64,000 nucleotides of DNA from Luzula sylvatica (Eukaryota > Streptophyta > Magnoliopsida > Poales > Juncaceae), in NCBI GenBank assembly GCA_946800325.1, contig OX326958.1, positions 15,590,992 to 15,654,991 of the forward strand. The letters run 5' to 3'. Under the pieces are notes generated by a model. The model ran no database searches. It saw only the letters and a list, made by a program, of their open reading frames with translations, and was not told the DNA's origin. Every line of letters begins with the position of its first letter. Positions within the stretch are counted from its first letter, which is position 1. Shown piece after piece: positions 29,863 through 41,830 of the stretch. The translations under genes and the position numbers were made by a program.

Positions 29863-30217
29863 CTCACAAGTCTGAATCGAAACTATCTATTCTTTTTATT
29901 CAAGTCATGGACTGAAATAACTTATATATAAGTGAAGAAGAAGAAGAAGAACCTGCTATCTTTGGGTACATTAATGATTTAATTTTATATACTGAATTAC
30001 ATTGCTCTCTAGATCTTCATTTAATGAGTTGCACAAGGTTTTTTCTGGCTACTTGCAATTTCTTTGAACTCTCTTTTTAAACACCACCAAATGCATATTA
30101 TTTGGGGAGGTTTATAATAAAAAAATTGGTAAAAACAGGTGTTTGTATATTTACCGTTTTAAATATTCAATAATAAATATTTAATCTTCCAAAAATGAAA
30201 GTATCATTACATGTTTA
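29698..30217 (-). repeat. Duplicated OSC exon 1 and upstream region, copy A
   Basis: Most of exon 1, the short 5' leader (GAAGAAGAAG run near 29933) and ~340 bp upstream are repeated at 33172-33648. This copy is joined to exon 2 and is therefore the one in the gene. Confidence 0.9.
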
Positions 30218-30984
30218 AGCTTAAATGTGAGATACTTGCGTTCACAAGTATCTTTACGTTTTCGGCCTTGTGGCAACTTGTTCACTAACTTCTTGAAAAA
30301 AAAATATTCAACTGTGAGTATTGTTGCACACAACAAACTACGACCTCCATAACTAACTGAACTAGAACGCTTGTTTTTGCCGATTACACACTATGTTGTT
30401 TCTAATGGAGTCACTCGAATTCGCACAATATCGCTCAAGACTCACTTCACAAATTAGTATAACAGAAGAGAGTGTTTTATGGTGTCTCCCTATTTATAGA
30501 GAATGGAGGAAATGGTTAATTCGGAAACTATTTTCGTTCGAACGCTAAAAATGATATGTTCGGGGGGGATAAGTTATTCAAAAGATCAACAATTAGATTG
30601 GCTGAAATTTCAGAGATGCGTTCGAACGTATAAGATATTGCGTTCGAATGCACGGTGAAAATTTTAGAAAAGGAAAGACCTAGCCGTTTAAGCAAATATT
30701 TGGCATGATTGATATTATGATCCGTTCGAACGGCTGAAACTACCGTTCCGGTTAGTGTAAATGATATTATAATTCGTTTGAACGACTGAAAATATCGTTC
30801 GAACAGACTGTGTATTTCGAAAATTCGCATGGCTTCTGGAAAATTAAGTTTATGTCTCATTTGAACAAAAATAAGTATCGTTCGAACGAACATAAAAAAG
30901 TTTGTACAGACTGTTCAAACGGTTTAGCATAGCGCTCGAATGAACAGCGTTCTAAAACACTTGTTGTAAAAACTGATTTAAATA
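30218..30984 (-). other. LTR-like sequence with TTCGAACG palindromes
   Basis: On the minus strand a TATA-like CTATAAATAGGGAG lies near 30485-30500. About nine copies of CGTTCGAACG or close variants lie at 30535-30945 (30535, 30619, 30641, 30722, 30775, 30796, 30879, 30909, 30934). It may be a solo LTR or other regulatory repeat; ends and target duplication could not be fixed. Confidence 0.45.
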
Positions 30985-32942
30985 CTGGACCGGATGGTCT
31001 CCCAATAGAATTTTTTCAGAAAAATTGGAAAACGTTGAAACCCGATATAATGCTCATATTGTCACACTTTCACAACCACACGCTAAGCATGGGCCCCATA
31101 AACAACGCGCAAATAACTCTAATCCCAAAATGCGAAGGAGCCCATAAGCTAAATGAATTTAGACCAATTAGCATTATCACTTCCATGGCTAAGATAATCT
31201 CCAAAACAATGGCTTTGAGATTACAACCTCTTCTCCCAGTTCTCATTGATAATAAACAATCAGCTTTCATCCAAAAAAGATCCATCATTGAGACGTTCCT
31301 TGTAGCCAGAGAAATTCTCTCGAACTTCCATAAAAGGAAAATACCGGCGATCATGCTAAAACTAGACTTCACCAAGGCATTCGATAACATTTCTTGGGAC
31401 TTCTTACAACAAATACTAATTGTCCGAGGTTTCCCAAATAGATGGATCACGTGGATCATGGCAATGCTGAAATCATCCTCATCAACCATCAAAATCAACG
31501 GCATCCAAAGCAAGTCGTTCGTCCATATGAAAGGACTTCGACAAGGGGATCCCCTATCTCCCATGATCTTCAACCTGGTGGTAGACTCCATCCAATCAAT
31601 TATCACTAATCTAAATCTCCTACTGGACACCTCCTTTACTAGGGCACCAACGGCACTGCAATACGCAGATGATACTCTTATCTTCATGGAAGCCTCACCG
31701 AGAAACCTAAAAATTTTAACGCTGGCCCTCAACCTTTTCTCGGAGATTTCTGGTCTTCATATAAACTGGGCCAAATCTAGCTTTGTGCCCATTTCGGTCC
31801 CGGAAAGGCACCACCAAATGATAGCGGAAATACTGGGATGTCAAAAGAAAAGTCTACCGATACAATATCTGGGCCTTCCACTATCGATACGGAAACCTAA
31901 CCGCATCACTTTTCAACCACTCCTTAATAAAATTCAAAACAAATTATCGCTTTGGAAAGGAAAACTCCTATCATTGGGAGGACGTTTAACCCTGGTCAAA
32001 TCTGTCATGAATGCCCTTCCGTTACACTACATGCAAGCAATGACCTTGCCTAAACGGGTCGTCCATCAAATCGACAAAACCTGTAGAGGATTCCTATGGA
32101 AAGGAAAGGAAACATGCTCGGGAGGCCACTGTCTTATCAACTGGAACAAAGTAACTCTCCCCAAAATTCATGGAGGATTGGGGATTACCCACACCCAGAC
32201 TCATAACAACTCCCTGTTGCTAAAATGGCTGTGGAAACTGCAAGCCGAACCGGATGGTCTATGGGCCAAAACGATCAACAGTATTTATAACAAAATGGAA
32301 CCCAAGGATCTCAGTGCCATCTCTAACAACTACTCCTCCTATTTTATCAAGGACCTCATAAAACTACTACCCTTCTATCGGATCTCCACCCACATAGAAA
32401 ATGATGAACTTAGATGGAAATGGTCATCTAATGGTATCTTCTCCTCGTCCTCGGCCTACAAGGTATGGCGGAATCCCGGCATTATTATCCAATGGAATGC
32501 AAAATTATGGAAAGTCAGAATCCCAAACAAGGTTAAATTTTTTGCATGGGTGGCCTTCAATCAAAAAATATTGACAGCTGACAATCTTGCCAAGAGAGGT
32601 TGGCCACATCTGGGTTCGTGCCACAACTGCTCAAGCGCCACCCTAGAGGACTCTAAACACCTATTCATTGATTGCCAATTTGCCAGACAAGTTTGGGCCA
32701 AACTCTCGTCCACTTTAGGGTTCAATATATCATACGATACGTCACTGATTTCGATGTGGATTTCCAACAAGGAAAGATGTCCGCCCATACATAGGAAGCA
32801 TTGGGACAAATACTTCATGGCAGGTCTCTGGAACATCTGGAAAAGAAGAAACGAGGCTCTCTTCGCAAACAAAAAACTATCCAGCTCGCTTACATTCCAT
32901 AGAGTTATCTCGGATGCGTGGAGCTGGAAGCTTATAGATTAG
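30984..32942 (+). pseudogene. Partial LINE ORF2: reverse transcriptase and zinc domain
   Basis: Open frame through the truncation point; first ATG at 31035 leaves 635 codons. Motifs counted from that Met: FRPISI, catalytic Asp 111 in KLDFTKAFD, GLRQGDPLSP, YADD 210-213, YLGLPLS, LSLGGRLTLVKSV. The C-terminal zf-RVT domain is KVKFFAWVAF, GSCHNCSSATLEDSKHLFIDC. The endonuclease and the first part of the reverse transcriptase are missing, so it cannot work alone. Codon use is balanced, unlike the very AT-rich L1 at 9846-13724, so the two LINEs belong to different lineages. Confidence 0.93.
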
Positions 32943-33112
32943 GCTTATTTCACAGGGCAGACTTTACAAATTAGGCATACTAACTTTAGTAATAGTTCGC
33001 CTCAAGCTTGAGTTAGTCAAGTCCTAACAGGTCTCCAAATGTAACTCTGTAATATATTCCTTTATGTTAATAAAAATCCCGAGCAACGTATTCTCGTTGC
33101 TCACTCAAAAAA
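30985..33112 (+). mobile_element. 5'-truncated L1-type LINE with target duplication
   Basis: Sequence starts inside the reverse transcriptase domain (TGPDGLP) and ends in a poly(A) run at about 33107-33112. A 17-bp direct repeat, AAAAACTGATTTAAATA, flanks it (30968-30984 and 33113-33129). This is the classic result of incomplete target-primed reverse transcription. The remaining ORF is fully open, so the insertion is young or was copied from an intact element. Confidence 0.95.
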
Positions 33113-33171
33113 AAAAACTGATTTAAATAGTTTAAAAACTTGTTTAGAAAATTTTCTCTTGTTATAATAAA

Positions 33172-33336
33172 TGTTTTATCAAATCGATGTGCATCAAACT
33201 CTTCACGAGCTCTTTCAACCGCAGATCGCTCATTGCTCGATCCTAGCCTTTCATCTAACTCCCACGTTTCTCTTCCAAGGTACCCCCTGTAAGTTCTCAC
33301 AAATCGGCCGCCTTCAGAAATTTTGAGCTTCCACCT
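33172..33336 (-). pseudogene. Second copy of OSC exon 1, no start codon, truncated
   Basis: Reads RWKLKISEGG, TYRGYLGRETWELDERLGSS, AREEFDAHRFDKT. The initiator ATG is AGG (33334-33336). Homology with the other copy ends at 33172, so the last ~10 codons (QSSDFLARMQ) and the splice donor are absent. It keeps GAA where the gene copy has TAA. An upstream in-frame ATG (33354) exists but is not a family start. Confidence 0.9.
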
Positions 33337-33648
33337 CTCATAGTTCTGAATCAAAACTATCTGTTACATATAAGTGAAGAAGAAGACGAACCTGCCATGT
33401 TTAAGTCCATTGATGATTGAGTTACTGAATTACACTGCTTTCTAGATCTGTATTTAATGAGTTGCGGAAGGTTTTGTCTAGCTACATGCAATTTCTTTGA
33501 AATCTTTTTTTAAACACAACCAAATGCATATTGTTTTGGAAGATTATAATAATAAAAAATGTTAAAAGTAGGGATTTAAATATTTACTTTCCTAAAAACT
33601 CAGAAATAAATATTTAATCTTCCAAAATTGAAAGTATCAATACATGTT
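33172..33648 (-). repeat. Duplicated OSC exon 1 and upstream region, copy B
   Basis: Matches 29698-30217 through the exon, the leader and the upstream AAATATTTAATCTTCCAAAA block. Homology stops at about 33648. Confidence 0.88.
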
Positions 33649-33649
33649 T

Positions 33650-34828
33650 CTGCACCGTGGAGGGACGAGAGAATGTCTATGAAAACGTGCATGGAAAAAT
33701 GGGGATGGGAGACAAATCTCAATGTGGAGAAGATGGGAAAACTTCGAGAATCAATAACAATCGGGCACGGAATTAGTAATATATTTTGGATTTACTTATT
33801 TAAATTGATAAAAAAAATGACAATATTTCTATAGAAACGAATGTTACCAGAACTATCATAACCTCTTCGTTATAACTCCAATTAAAGTGTTCCAAAATGG
33901 ACTGGAACGATATTGCAATTACGTACAATTTGATTCTGAAACATTTAGCGTTCGTGAAAATGTATTAAAACGGACGCAAAATTACTAGTGTGTATACTAG
34001 ATACACAAATAAATATTGGATATATGTAGTTAAATTGATAAGATAAAAATTGAATGTTTATGAAAAAATCACAACGATTATGTAGAAACACATTTTAGTA
34101 AAATCGTCATTATTTGCTCATTTATATTCTAATTGAGTTGGGCCAAATTGGATTGGATAGGTAATTAAATTATCCATTACTTTGATGTTCTAAGTTTTTT
34201 TCATTTCAAGCACTTTAACAAGTGGGTTTTAATGAAATACCAAAGCGTGCGACAATTTTACACACCGTTAATATTTTCATAACTTCCACTTCCGAACTCT
34301 AATGGGACAAGACCAGATTGGGTTGGTTAGATAATTAGATTATCTATAACTTTCGTGAAGAAACTTTTTCTGTTTGAACAATTTATTATTTTCGTTTATA
34401 CGAATTAGTGAAAGGTGGTATATATCTCCAAAACGAGTTTCTCTCTCCAATCATTTTACACCAGAATTTGTGTTTTGAGGAGAGTAAAAACAAGAAAGAA
34501 AATGGCTTCTCTATTTTCAAATTTGAGTTTATGCGAGAGTACAAGTGAATCACCGATTGCGTTTGTTTCACGGTGGATTACGAGTAGGGGGGTTCTAACT
34601 TGAATTCTAGAGTGATCGAAACTGAATTTTTAAACGACAACCAATCAACGATGAGAGTAAGACGGGAGATAACGCGTCAACCCTACAAGGAAACCGATTT
34701 TGTTCAAACCGAGGTAAAATCAATTTTACTCTTCATTCTATACTTATACATGAAAGCAGGATACTGAGTCTAGGATTACGGTATGTTTCGCTGCCCATTT
34801 ATGGCACATGAATATCATAAATCCTAAC
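33650..34828 (+). repeat. Decayed LTR related to family A
   Basis: Modules with the family A order (GGGCCAAATTGG, TTAGATTATCTATAACTTTCGTGAAG) at about 34080-34360, then CACGGTGGATTACGAGTAGG at about 34569, matching the family A LTR. Many indels. No internal region or target duplication seen. Confidence 0.6.
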
Positions 34829-35149
34829 ACATAAAACCTAGTATCTCTTACTAGTTGGACCCGCCTCAATATTTTGGATGCCCCAGCTCGAAGCTGAAAT
34901 TGTGCCCGTTAGTCATATTACCAAAAAATACTTCGCATAAAAATAAACAAAAATTTAACATATTTTTATTTTCTTAAAAAAAAAAAAATAAATCATTTTG
35001 TCGAAACCGTTATTCATTCATCATATTATTATAGTTTTCTTTTTAACTATCAAACATGTTATAGATCACAATAAAAAGAGTTTTTAATGTAGGTAATAAA
35101 AAATTAATGATTGAGCAATTTTAGATTTTTTATATAAAATTATTTGATA
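34829..35149. repeat. Dispersed repeat related to 14815-15180
   Basis: Shares CATTTTGTCGAAA, TCATATTA and AACTATCAAACATGTTATAGA with OSC intron 11. Class unknown. No gene. Confidence 0.5.
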
Positions 35150-35755
35150 CTAGCTATAACCCCGCGCAATTGCGCGGGGCACGTTGATTTGTTTTTTTTT
35201 ATGATTTGTGCTTTTTCTGTATTTATTTTTCGGCAGCGTTGTATTGGCCAGTGATTCGATTTGTGTGGTGTTGTGGAATTTTCAAACTGAGAAGGACCGA
35301 AATGTAATTTTTCAAACTGAAAAGGACCAAAATGTAAATTAAAAAGGACCAAAATGTGAATTAATTTTTTTTTCGAATTAAAATGTGTAAATAAAAGAGG
35401 ATCAAGATGTAAATATGAAGTACCAAAATGTAATATTTTAAACTTGAAAGGACCAAAACAAAAATAAAAAGGACCAAAATATAGTTTTTTCAACTAAAAA
35501 GGACCAAAATGTAATAAAAAAAGGACCAATATGTAAATTAAAAAATTTCTTACAAAAAGGCCCCTGGACCAAAATGTATTTTTTTAAACTTGGAGGACCA
35601 AAATGTAAATAAAAAAGGACCAAAGTGTAATTTTTCGAAATAAAAAAGACCAAAATGTAAATAAAAAAGGACCAAAATGTAAATTAATTTTTTTTTTTTA
35701 CAAAAGGCCCCTGGTGACGTGGCTCAACCAGGAGCCAGGGAAAAGTATAGAATTA
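35150..35755 (-). mobile_element. Helitron-like element with internal minisatellite
   Basis: Minus-strand 3' end: the perfect 20-bp palindrome CCCCGCGCAATTGCGCGGGG (35160-35179), then TTATAGCTAG and a T. Hairpin plus CTAG-T is the Helitron signature. The far edge, near AAAAGTATAGA at about 35745-35755, is a guess; a CCCTGGT/ACCAGG inverted pair lies there. No Rep/helicase coding. Confidence 0.6.
35278..35690. repeat. Minisatellite of AAAAGGACCAAAATGTAAAT units
   Basis: About 14 imperfect units built on AAGGACCAAAATGTAA, some separated by poly(T) and ending with ACAAAAAGGCCCCTGG. Confidence 0.85.
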
Positions 35756-37460
35756 TACTAATTAAAATTTCAAGATTTATAAATTATTTTTATAATTTTG
35801 TAATAAATATTACTGTTATTATATTAAGTAAGATTAATAGTATAGATAAATCATATAAAATCTGTGGAACTACAAAGAACCAAAAAAATAACTTTTTGAG
35901 TATTGAACTCGTGACATTTGAAGTTATAATTAAATTATATCATTTGTGATACATTGTATTTTTTATTCAAATGAAAAATATAATATACATAAGAAATTAT
36001 AAATTGGTGTTATCAATCCAAATGATATGTCATAGTCCATGAGTTTGCTAGGTCTTGCTCACAAGCCGTCTCTGCTCACTTGCACTAGGTCGTCTCTAAG
36101 CACCTCATGTTCATATACCTTACATAACTTTCATATTTGGCTTGCGGGAGCGCTTTAGTAAAGGATCACTAACTTCATCATGCAAGATATAATAAAAATG
36201 ACACCACTCCATCATTGCCCGATCCCTTCCGCCCTCTCTTACATATTTTTTTATATTATTTTTTTTATATATATTTCTAAACTATAAAAAATGCTATTAT
36301 TTATACCGTTTTTATTATTATTTATACATTTTTTTATTATTTTCTATTAATTTATATATTAATGATTAAAAATCTGTTGTTATTTATACTTATTTACTAA
36401 ATATTTTTCAATATTATGGATTAAAGATATGTTGTTATTTATATTTGTTTACAATTATTTATTTCTTTTTTATACTATGAAAAAGATTTGTTGTCATTTA
36501 TATATTTTTACTATTATAATATTATTTATATTTTTTCGTATATTATGAATTAATGATATGTAAATACTTGATATTTATATTATTTTTTTAAACTATGGAT
36601 AAAATATTTTTTGTTATTTATATCTTTCTATTTCCACCAAGGTTCGATTTGTCTCCTGAACGAACTTATTATTTGTATTTCTTTTCTATACCATAGATTA
36701 AAATCTGTTTTTATTTATACCTTTTTACCATTACTTACATCTTTTTCTATAATAATTTCCGTTTTACTATTATTTATGTATATGTTTTTTCAAAATTGTA
36801 CGACGAATATAATAAAAATGTACAAATACTAGTATCAATTGAGATATAAATATGAAGGTGAACGGTATAAATATTAATCGTATTTCAACAACTACTTATA
36901 ATTATTGGACGATGCCCGTAAAAATAGACCGTTGGCCTATTTTTTGACAGCTGTGATTTGTGGGACGTGTTGTATGCTAGGTCGCGAGTTTCTTTGACAC
37001 TTGACGCACTGATGTTTATTGCGGCGTGCCGAAGTGCATTTTCTCCAGAGTGCAGTAACCGATCCCAAATTTAAATACTGGTCATTAATTTTAACACTCA
37101 AAGTGGATAAATGATCTAAATTGTTTTTTTGGGTAAGTATGATATTTATATTTTTTTAGAGTAAATGTGATATTTTTATTTTTGGAAAGAATATTATTTT
37201 TGTTTCTAGAAAAATGAATATGTAAATCCATACAAAAATAATAGGGTGGTGTTATTGCAAGATCCAACATGACTTAATTAAGATCGATTTAAATTTCTTT
37301 TATCAAATGATCATTATGTCCTTATAAATGATGATTGATATTTATTACATGCATCAATTAGTGTAATTATCTTCCATAGATGTATATTGGGATTGAAAAA
37401 TGTAAAATTGACATGTCTTAATAATAATAATAATCATAATAATAAAAATAATAATAATAA
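35756..37460. other. AT-rich non-coding DNA
   Basis: No gene. About 36240-36830 is a degenerate tandem array built on TGTTATTTATA and ATTATTTATAC, with a period of roughly 60-70 bp. Confidence 0.55.
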
Positions 37461-37585
37461 GAGCCAATGGGCCCATAGCCTAGTTGGTTGAATGTGAGGT
37501 ACAAAAATCATATGTTGTGAGAGGTTGTGGCTTCGAATTTAATTGGCATCAATTGATGGAGGACATATGAACCTTCTCTATTCAT
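37461..37585 (+). mobile_element. Probable tRNA-derived SINE
   Basis: A-box-like TAGCCTAGTTGG (37476-37487) and B-box-like GTGGCTTCGAATT (37527-37539), 40 bp apart. Followed by a TAA run that could be its tail, and preceded by TAA repeats too. About 125 bp long. Confidence 0.5.
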
Positions 37586-37650
<65 letters not shown>

Positions 37651-37655
37651 TGATG

Positions 37656-37689
<34 letters not shown>

Positions 37690-37699
37690 TAATAATAAG
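37586..37699. repeat. (TAA)n microsatellite
   Basis: About 110 bp of TAA repeats, interrupted by TGATGATGA near 37648. Confidence 0.95.
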
Positions 37700-38308
37700 A
37701 CACTTTTTACATATTCGAAGACTAAATATTATTTTTTAGATGAAGATTTAAAATCATGGACATCGTTAAGATAAAAAACAGAATGTACGAATAATTTGAC
37801 TTATTTATATTTCTATATTTATTATATTTGATTCTTCCAAAATGATTTTGCATGATCGAGAGAAAATAATTACACTAATATATTAGTGTAAGAAATAGCG
37901 ACCAAAATAAATAGGGGTATAAAGGTCATTTGCTAGTAAAAAATATTTAAATCGTTTTTAATCAAGTCATGTTTGCTAATAACACATATGTGATGTATCA
38001 TTCCAAAATGATTTTTTTTATAAATTCACTTGAAAGTTTGTACTGCGTATCATGATTAATATGTAAAAATGTCATATGTATACACACTTTCGTTTATTGT
38101 TTATACTTCAAATATGAATAATTAGACCCAAAAAAAGGATGACAATGAATGTGAATATTTAGATTCCAAGGGGGTATATATATATACTTACTTTTTATTG
38201 TCAATAGTTTTATACCTTAACTTGTTAAATACATAATAAAAATAATCATAAATTTAACTTTTAAAAATAATAAGAACTAAACAAAAAACTTTTTCATTCA
38301 ATCAATAT
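37700..38308. other. AT-rich non-coding DNA
   Basis: No gene or clear repeat. It ends in AATAT (38304-38308), the left target duplication candidate of the next Copia element. Confidence 0.5.
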
Positions 38309-38599
38309 TGTTAACGATTAAGCCGAATAGTAAGAGATTGAGAGAGAAACAAGCAATAGAGCTTAGACATAAGTTAAGTTTTAATGAAGAGAAACGTTGT
38401 TTTGGGAAGAAGTAAGGTTGGGAAAAGATGAGTGGGAGAGAGAAGAAAAAGACTACAATAATATGAGGTAAAATAAATCGTATCCTTTCACTAACCCTTG
38501 GATTTCTTTAAATACACAAAAACAAAACATAAACTTAAATGGACCTAGATCGTAGAACTAAACCATGGACCATAGAAATTTTGGTTCACTAATATAACA
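38309..38599 (-). repeat. 3' LTR of element B
   Basis: 291 bp, from TGTTATATTAGTG to TCGTTAACA on the minus strand. Shares CAAAAACAAAACATAAACTT and the TTTGGTTCAC block with the other LTR. Confidence 0.88.
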
Positions 38600-38689
38600 T
38601 TCTCCACCTTGAACCAAATTTCATACAAAATAAACTAAAAATAAACCTAAAGATACAACTAGCAACATGCTAGACATAAACCGACACCG

Positions 38690-41600
38690 AACTTGTGCAA
38701 AAATTGAACTTCACACTTAGAAGAGACTTTGTAAGCATATAGGCCGGATTCGATCGGTATCAATCTTCTTCTTGAGAACTTTCTCATCCGAGATAACATC
38801 TCGCACAAAATGATACCTAATGTCGATGTGTTGCGTCTTCTCATGGTACATCCGATCCTTGATCAAATGAATGGAGCTTTGATTATCACAATGCACCGCA
38901 ACAAGACCCTCAAAAGAAGACATCTCGCCAACAAATGCTTTAAGCCAAATAGCCTTCTTGACCGCCTAGGTCACTGCCGTGTACTCGTCCTCAGTGCTCA
39001 ACAGTACAAACGGTAGCTTGGAGTGTCGATTTCCAACTAACTTCACAACCATCAAGAGTAAAAATATATCCCGTCGAAGAACGCTTCTTATCAAGATCAC
39101 ACACAAATCCGCATCCACAAAATCAGTTAATGTACCATAATTCTTTCCAAACTCTAAACGAACATCAACGGTACCTCTCAAATAGCGGAAAATCCATTTA
39201 ACCGCCTCCCAATATCATTTACCGAGACAAGAAAGATACCTACTCACCACACTAACGACTTGAGCTATATCGGGTCGAGTACATACCATAAAATCAGTGT
39301 TGTAAATAATGGTACATAACGGTACTTAACGGTCCAAATAACGCTTAACGGTGGAATAACGTTACGTTATTTCCATAACGTTTTGAAAAAACGGTCAAAC
39401 GTTATTTGACCGTGTTTGACCATTTTTTGAATGATTTAACGGTTTAACGGTGTTAAATCGATCGTTTTTTATATCAAACTATTTTGGGCTGAGAAAAATT
39501 ATAATTTGGGCCATAAATTTGTACAGCCATTTTCACTTCATTTCTTTCTTTCCAACTTCCATTTTCAGTCGTAAGTTTTTAGGGTTGCTCTTTCCTTTCA
39601 TCCTCCTAAAACGACGACCTAGTGAAACAGCGGCAGAGAAGACTGGCAGAGACGACGGTGACGATGGTGGTAACGGGCTTTGTTGGAGGTCTCCTTCTTT
39701 CTTTCACGTTTTACTGGTACGACTTTTTAGTAGTACAACTTTTAGGGCTACTCTTTCATCTTTCTTTATACTATGGAATTGGAAGAGTAGCATACTTGTT
39801 TATCTCTAATTTGGTACAACTTGTTAGTCGAAGCACTGTGCAAGGATTTAATTATTGTTTATTATCATGATTTTATTTTAATTTTATGGTTTATTGTAAT
39901 GTGTCGTCAATTAAATTCTGTGGAATTTTGTGATGAGTAGTATTGTTAGTCAATTATATGCTAGGGATGTATACTGTGAAATTTTGTCCATTGAGTACCT
40001 ACCAAATCCAAACTAGGGATTTATACTGTGAGGAGTAGTATTGTTAGTCAAGGCACTAAAGCAATGTTCAAACTCCAAAGCCAAACTTACTGGACAGTCA
40101 TTTTTTTTTTAAATATTTAATTTTCATTATTGTTTTGATTTTGTCCAAAGCCAAAGCCAAACTTACTGTGAAATTTTGTCCATTGAGTACCTTGTTGATG
40201 AGTATGTAGTAATTCTGAGACAAGGGAGGTTGATGATGAGTTCAGCTCAAGTGATTCAGATGATGATATGGCAGCAGCGGAAGATGATGCTGATTTCGAT
40301 GTTAACAAAGGATCAACTTCGAGAGAATTAGCATCGCATGATTATAATGATTTTATGATTTAGTGTATGTTTTGATTTGCATGTTTATTTGGATGATATG
40401 TCTATGTCGTTAGTTTTGACGTTAATTTGTTATGTTTTATTTGAATTTTGTATGTTATGTTTGCTAAGACTATGATGTATTGTGTTTGTGTTGTATCGGT
40501 TTAGACTTTATATGTTATAATGGTATGTTTGTTTAGACTTTAAATTATGGCATTAATATTATTTTATCTTTGAGTTTGAATTATAATTATAATAATCTAT
40601 AAAAAAAAATATACATATATATGTTATATTATTAGCAATTAGGATGACCGTTATATTACCATTATATTGCCGTTAATCGATAATTCAGTTTAACAGTGCC
40701 TGACCGTTACGTTCCGTTAAACGTTATCTGCAACATTGCATCAAATACATGAGACTCCCGACCACATTCGAATATATTGGAAATATTTTCGAATATCTCT
40801 TCTCATTATCGGATTTTGGGCTCAAAACGGTCGAAACAATTTTCTCATTCTCCATGACAAATCGGCATAAAACTTTATGGGCAAAACTCTTTTGTGAAAG
40901 ATATAATTTTCTATTGGACAAATGTCTAGTAATTTTAATACCGATAATTCTTTTAGCAGCCTCCCAATCTTTCATCTCAAAAGCTGAACTAAATTGCTCC
41001 TTCAATCTCGTAAATTTCGCCAAATTAGATGATGTAACATGTCATCCACATAGAGCAACAAATAAACAAAATCACCACCATCCAACCGTTTGAAATAAGA
41101 CACAACTATCATAATTCGAATGGTAGAAACCAATTCTCACCATAAACGAGTCAAATTCCATGCACCATTGTCGTGGCGATTGCTTTAACACGTAAAGAAA
41201 CTTGTTCAAGAGACACACATGGTCCTCTTCTCCCTCAACCTCAAAACCGTCCGGTTGCTTCATTTAAATTTGCTCTTCCAAATCACAATGCGATAAGGCA
41301 GTTTTCACATCCATTTGTTCAAATCTTTCATTGCCACCAAAGAGAGCAAAACTCGAATGGAGGAGGTATGTTTGACCATGGAGAGAATACCTCATTAAAG
41401 TCCGTGCCTTGGACTTGGATATGCTTTTTAGCCACAAGTCTCACCTTAAACCGCACACTCGCGGAATTATTGTCATCGGATTTTCTCTTCAACACTCATA
41501 CCGACAACCCTCTTGTCACTTGGCGGTTTCACATTAGTTCAGATTTTATTTTGTTGTAACGGGAGTAATTCCTCATTCATGGCAGCGAGCCAGTCGGCGA

Positions 41601-41830
41601 CATCCTTAGCAGAAATCGCTTCCTTATAGGAAGATGGCTCATCATGCTCAATCTCTTCGGCAACTGCCAAAGAATGAGAAAACTGAAAATTTGTACCTTG
41701 ATGGTGGTCGAATATCTCTTCTAACTCGGCCCCTTGCCAATAAATACGGTCGCTCTTCATCTTGAGCTTCCTTATCATTAACACCGTCATGTGTCATTGC
41801 ACTATCTCGCCTCGGTGTCAACTCGGCTCC
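38690..41830 (-). pseudogene. Element B reverse transcriptase and RNase H
   Basis: Interrupted at 39295-40738 by the hAT element. Visible on the minus strand: KQPDGFEVEGEEDHVCLLNK, FLYVLKQSPRQWCMEFDSFM, then LKEQFSSAFEMKDWEAAKRI, VVGSLMYLM joined across the insertion to VCTRPDIAQVVSVVSRYLS, and in RNase H FVDADLCVILI and AVHCDNQSSIHLIKDRMYHE. Several frameshifts. The order is normal for Copia. Confidence 0.85.
39295..40738. mobile_element. hAT-type element, 1444 bp, in element B
   Basis: Ends CAGTGTTGTAAATAATGG and (reverse complement) CAATGTTGCAGATAACG are imperfect inverted repeats. The 8-bp flanks CATAAAAT (39287-39294) and CATCAAAT (40739-40746) differ at one base. Subterminal TAACGG/CCGTTA repeats are frequent on both sides. 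Near 40200-40362 a plus-strand reading gives an acidic Ser/Asp-rich C-terminus (SSSDSDDDMAAAEDDADF) that may be the remnant of a transposase end. Most coding sequence is missing. Confidence 0.8.

Noticed and set aside
31070..31732. 220-codon minus-strand ORF
   Set aside because: Shadow of the LINE reverse transcriptase on the plus strand; no domain.
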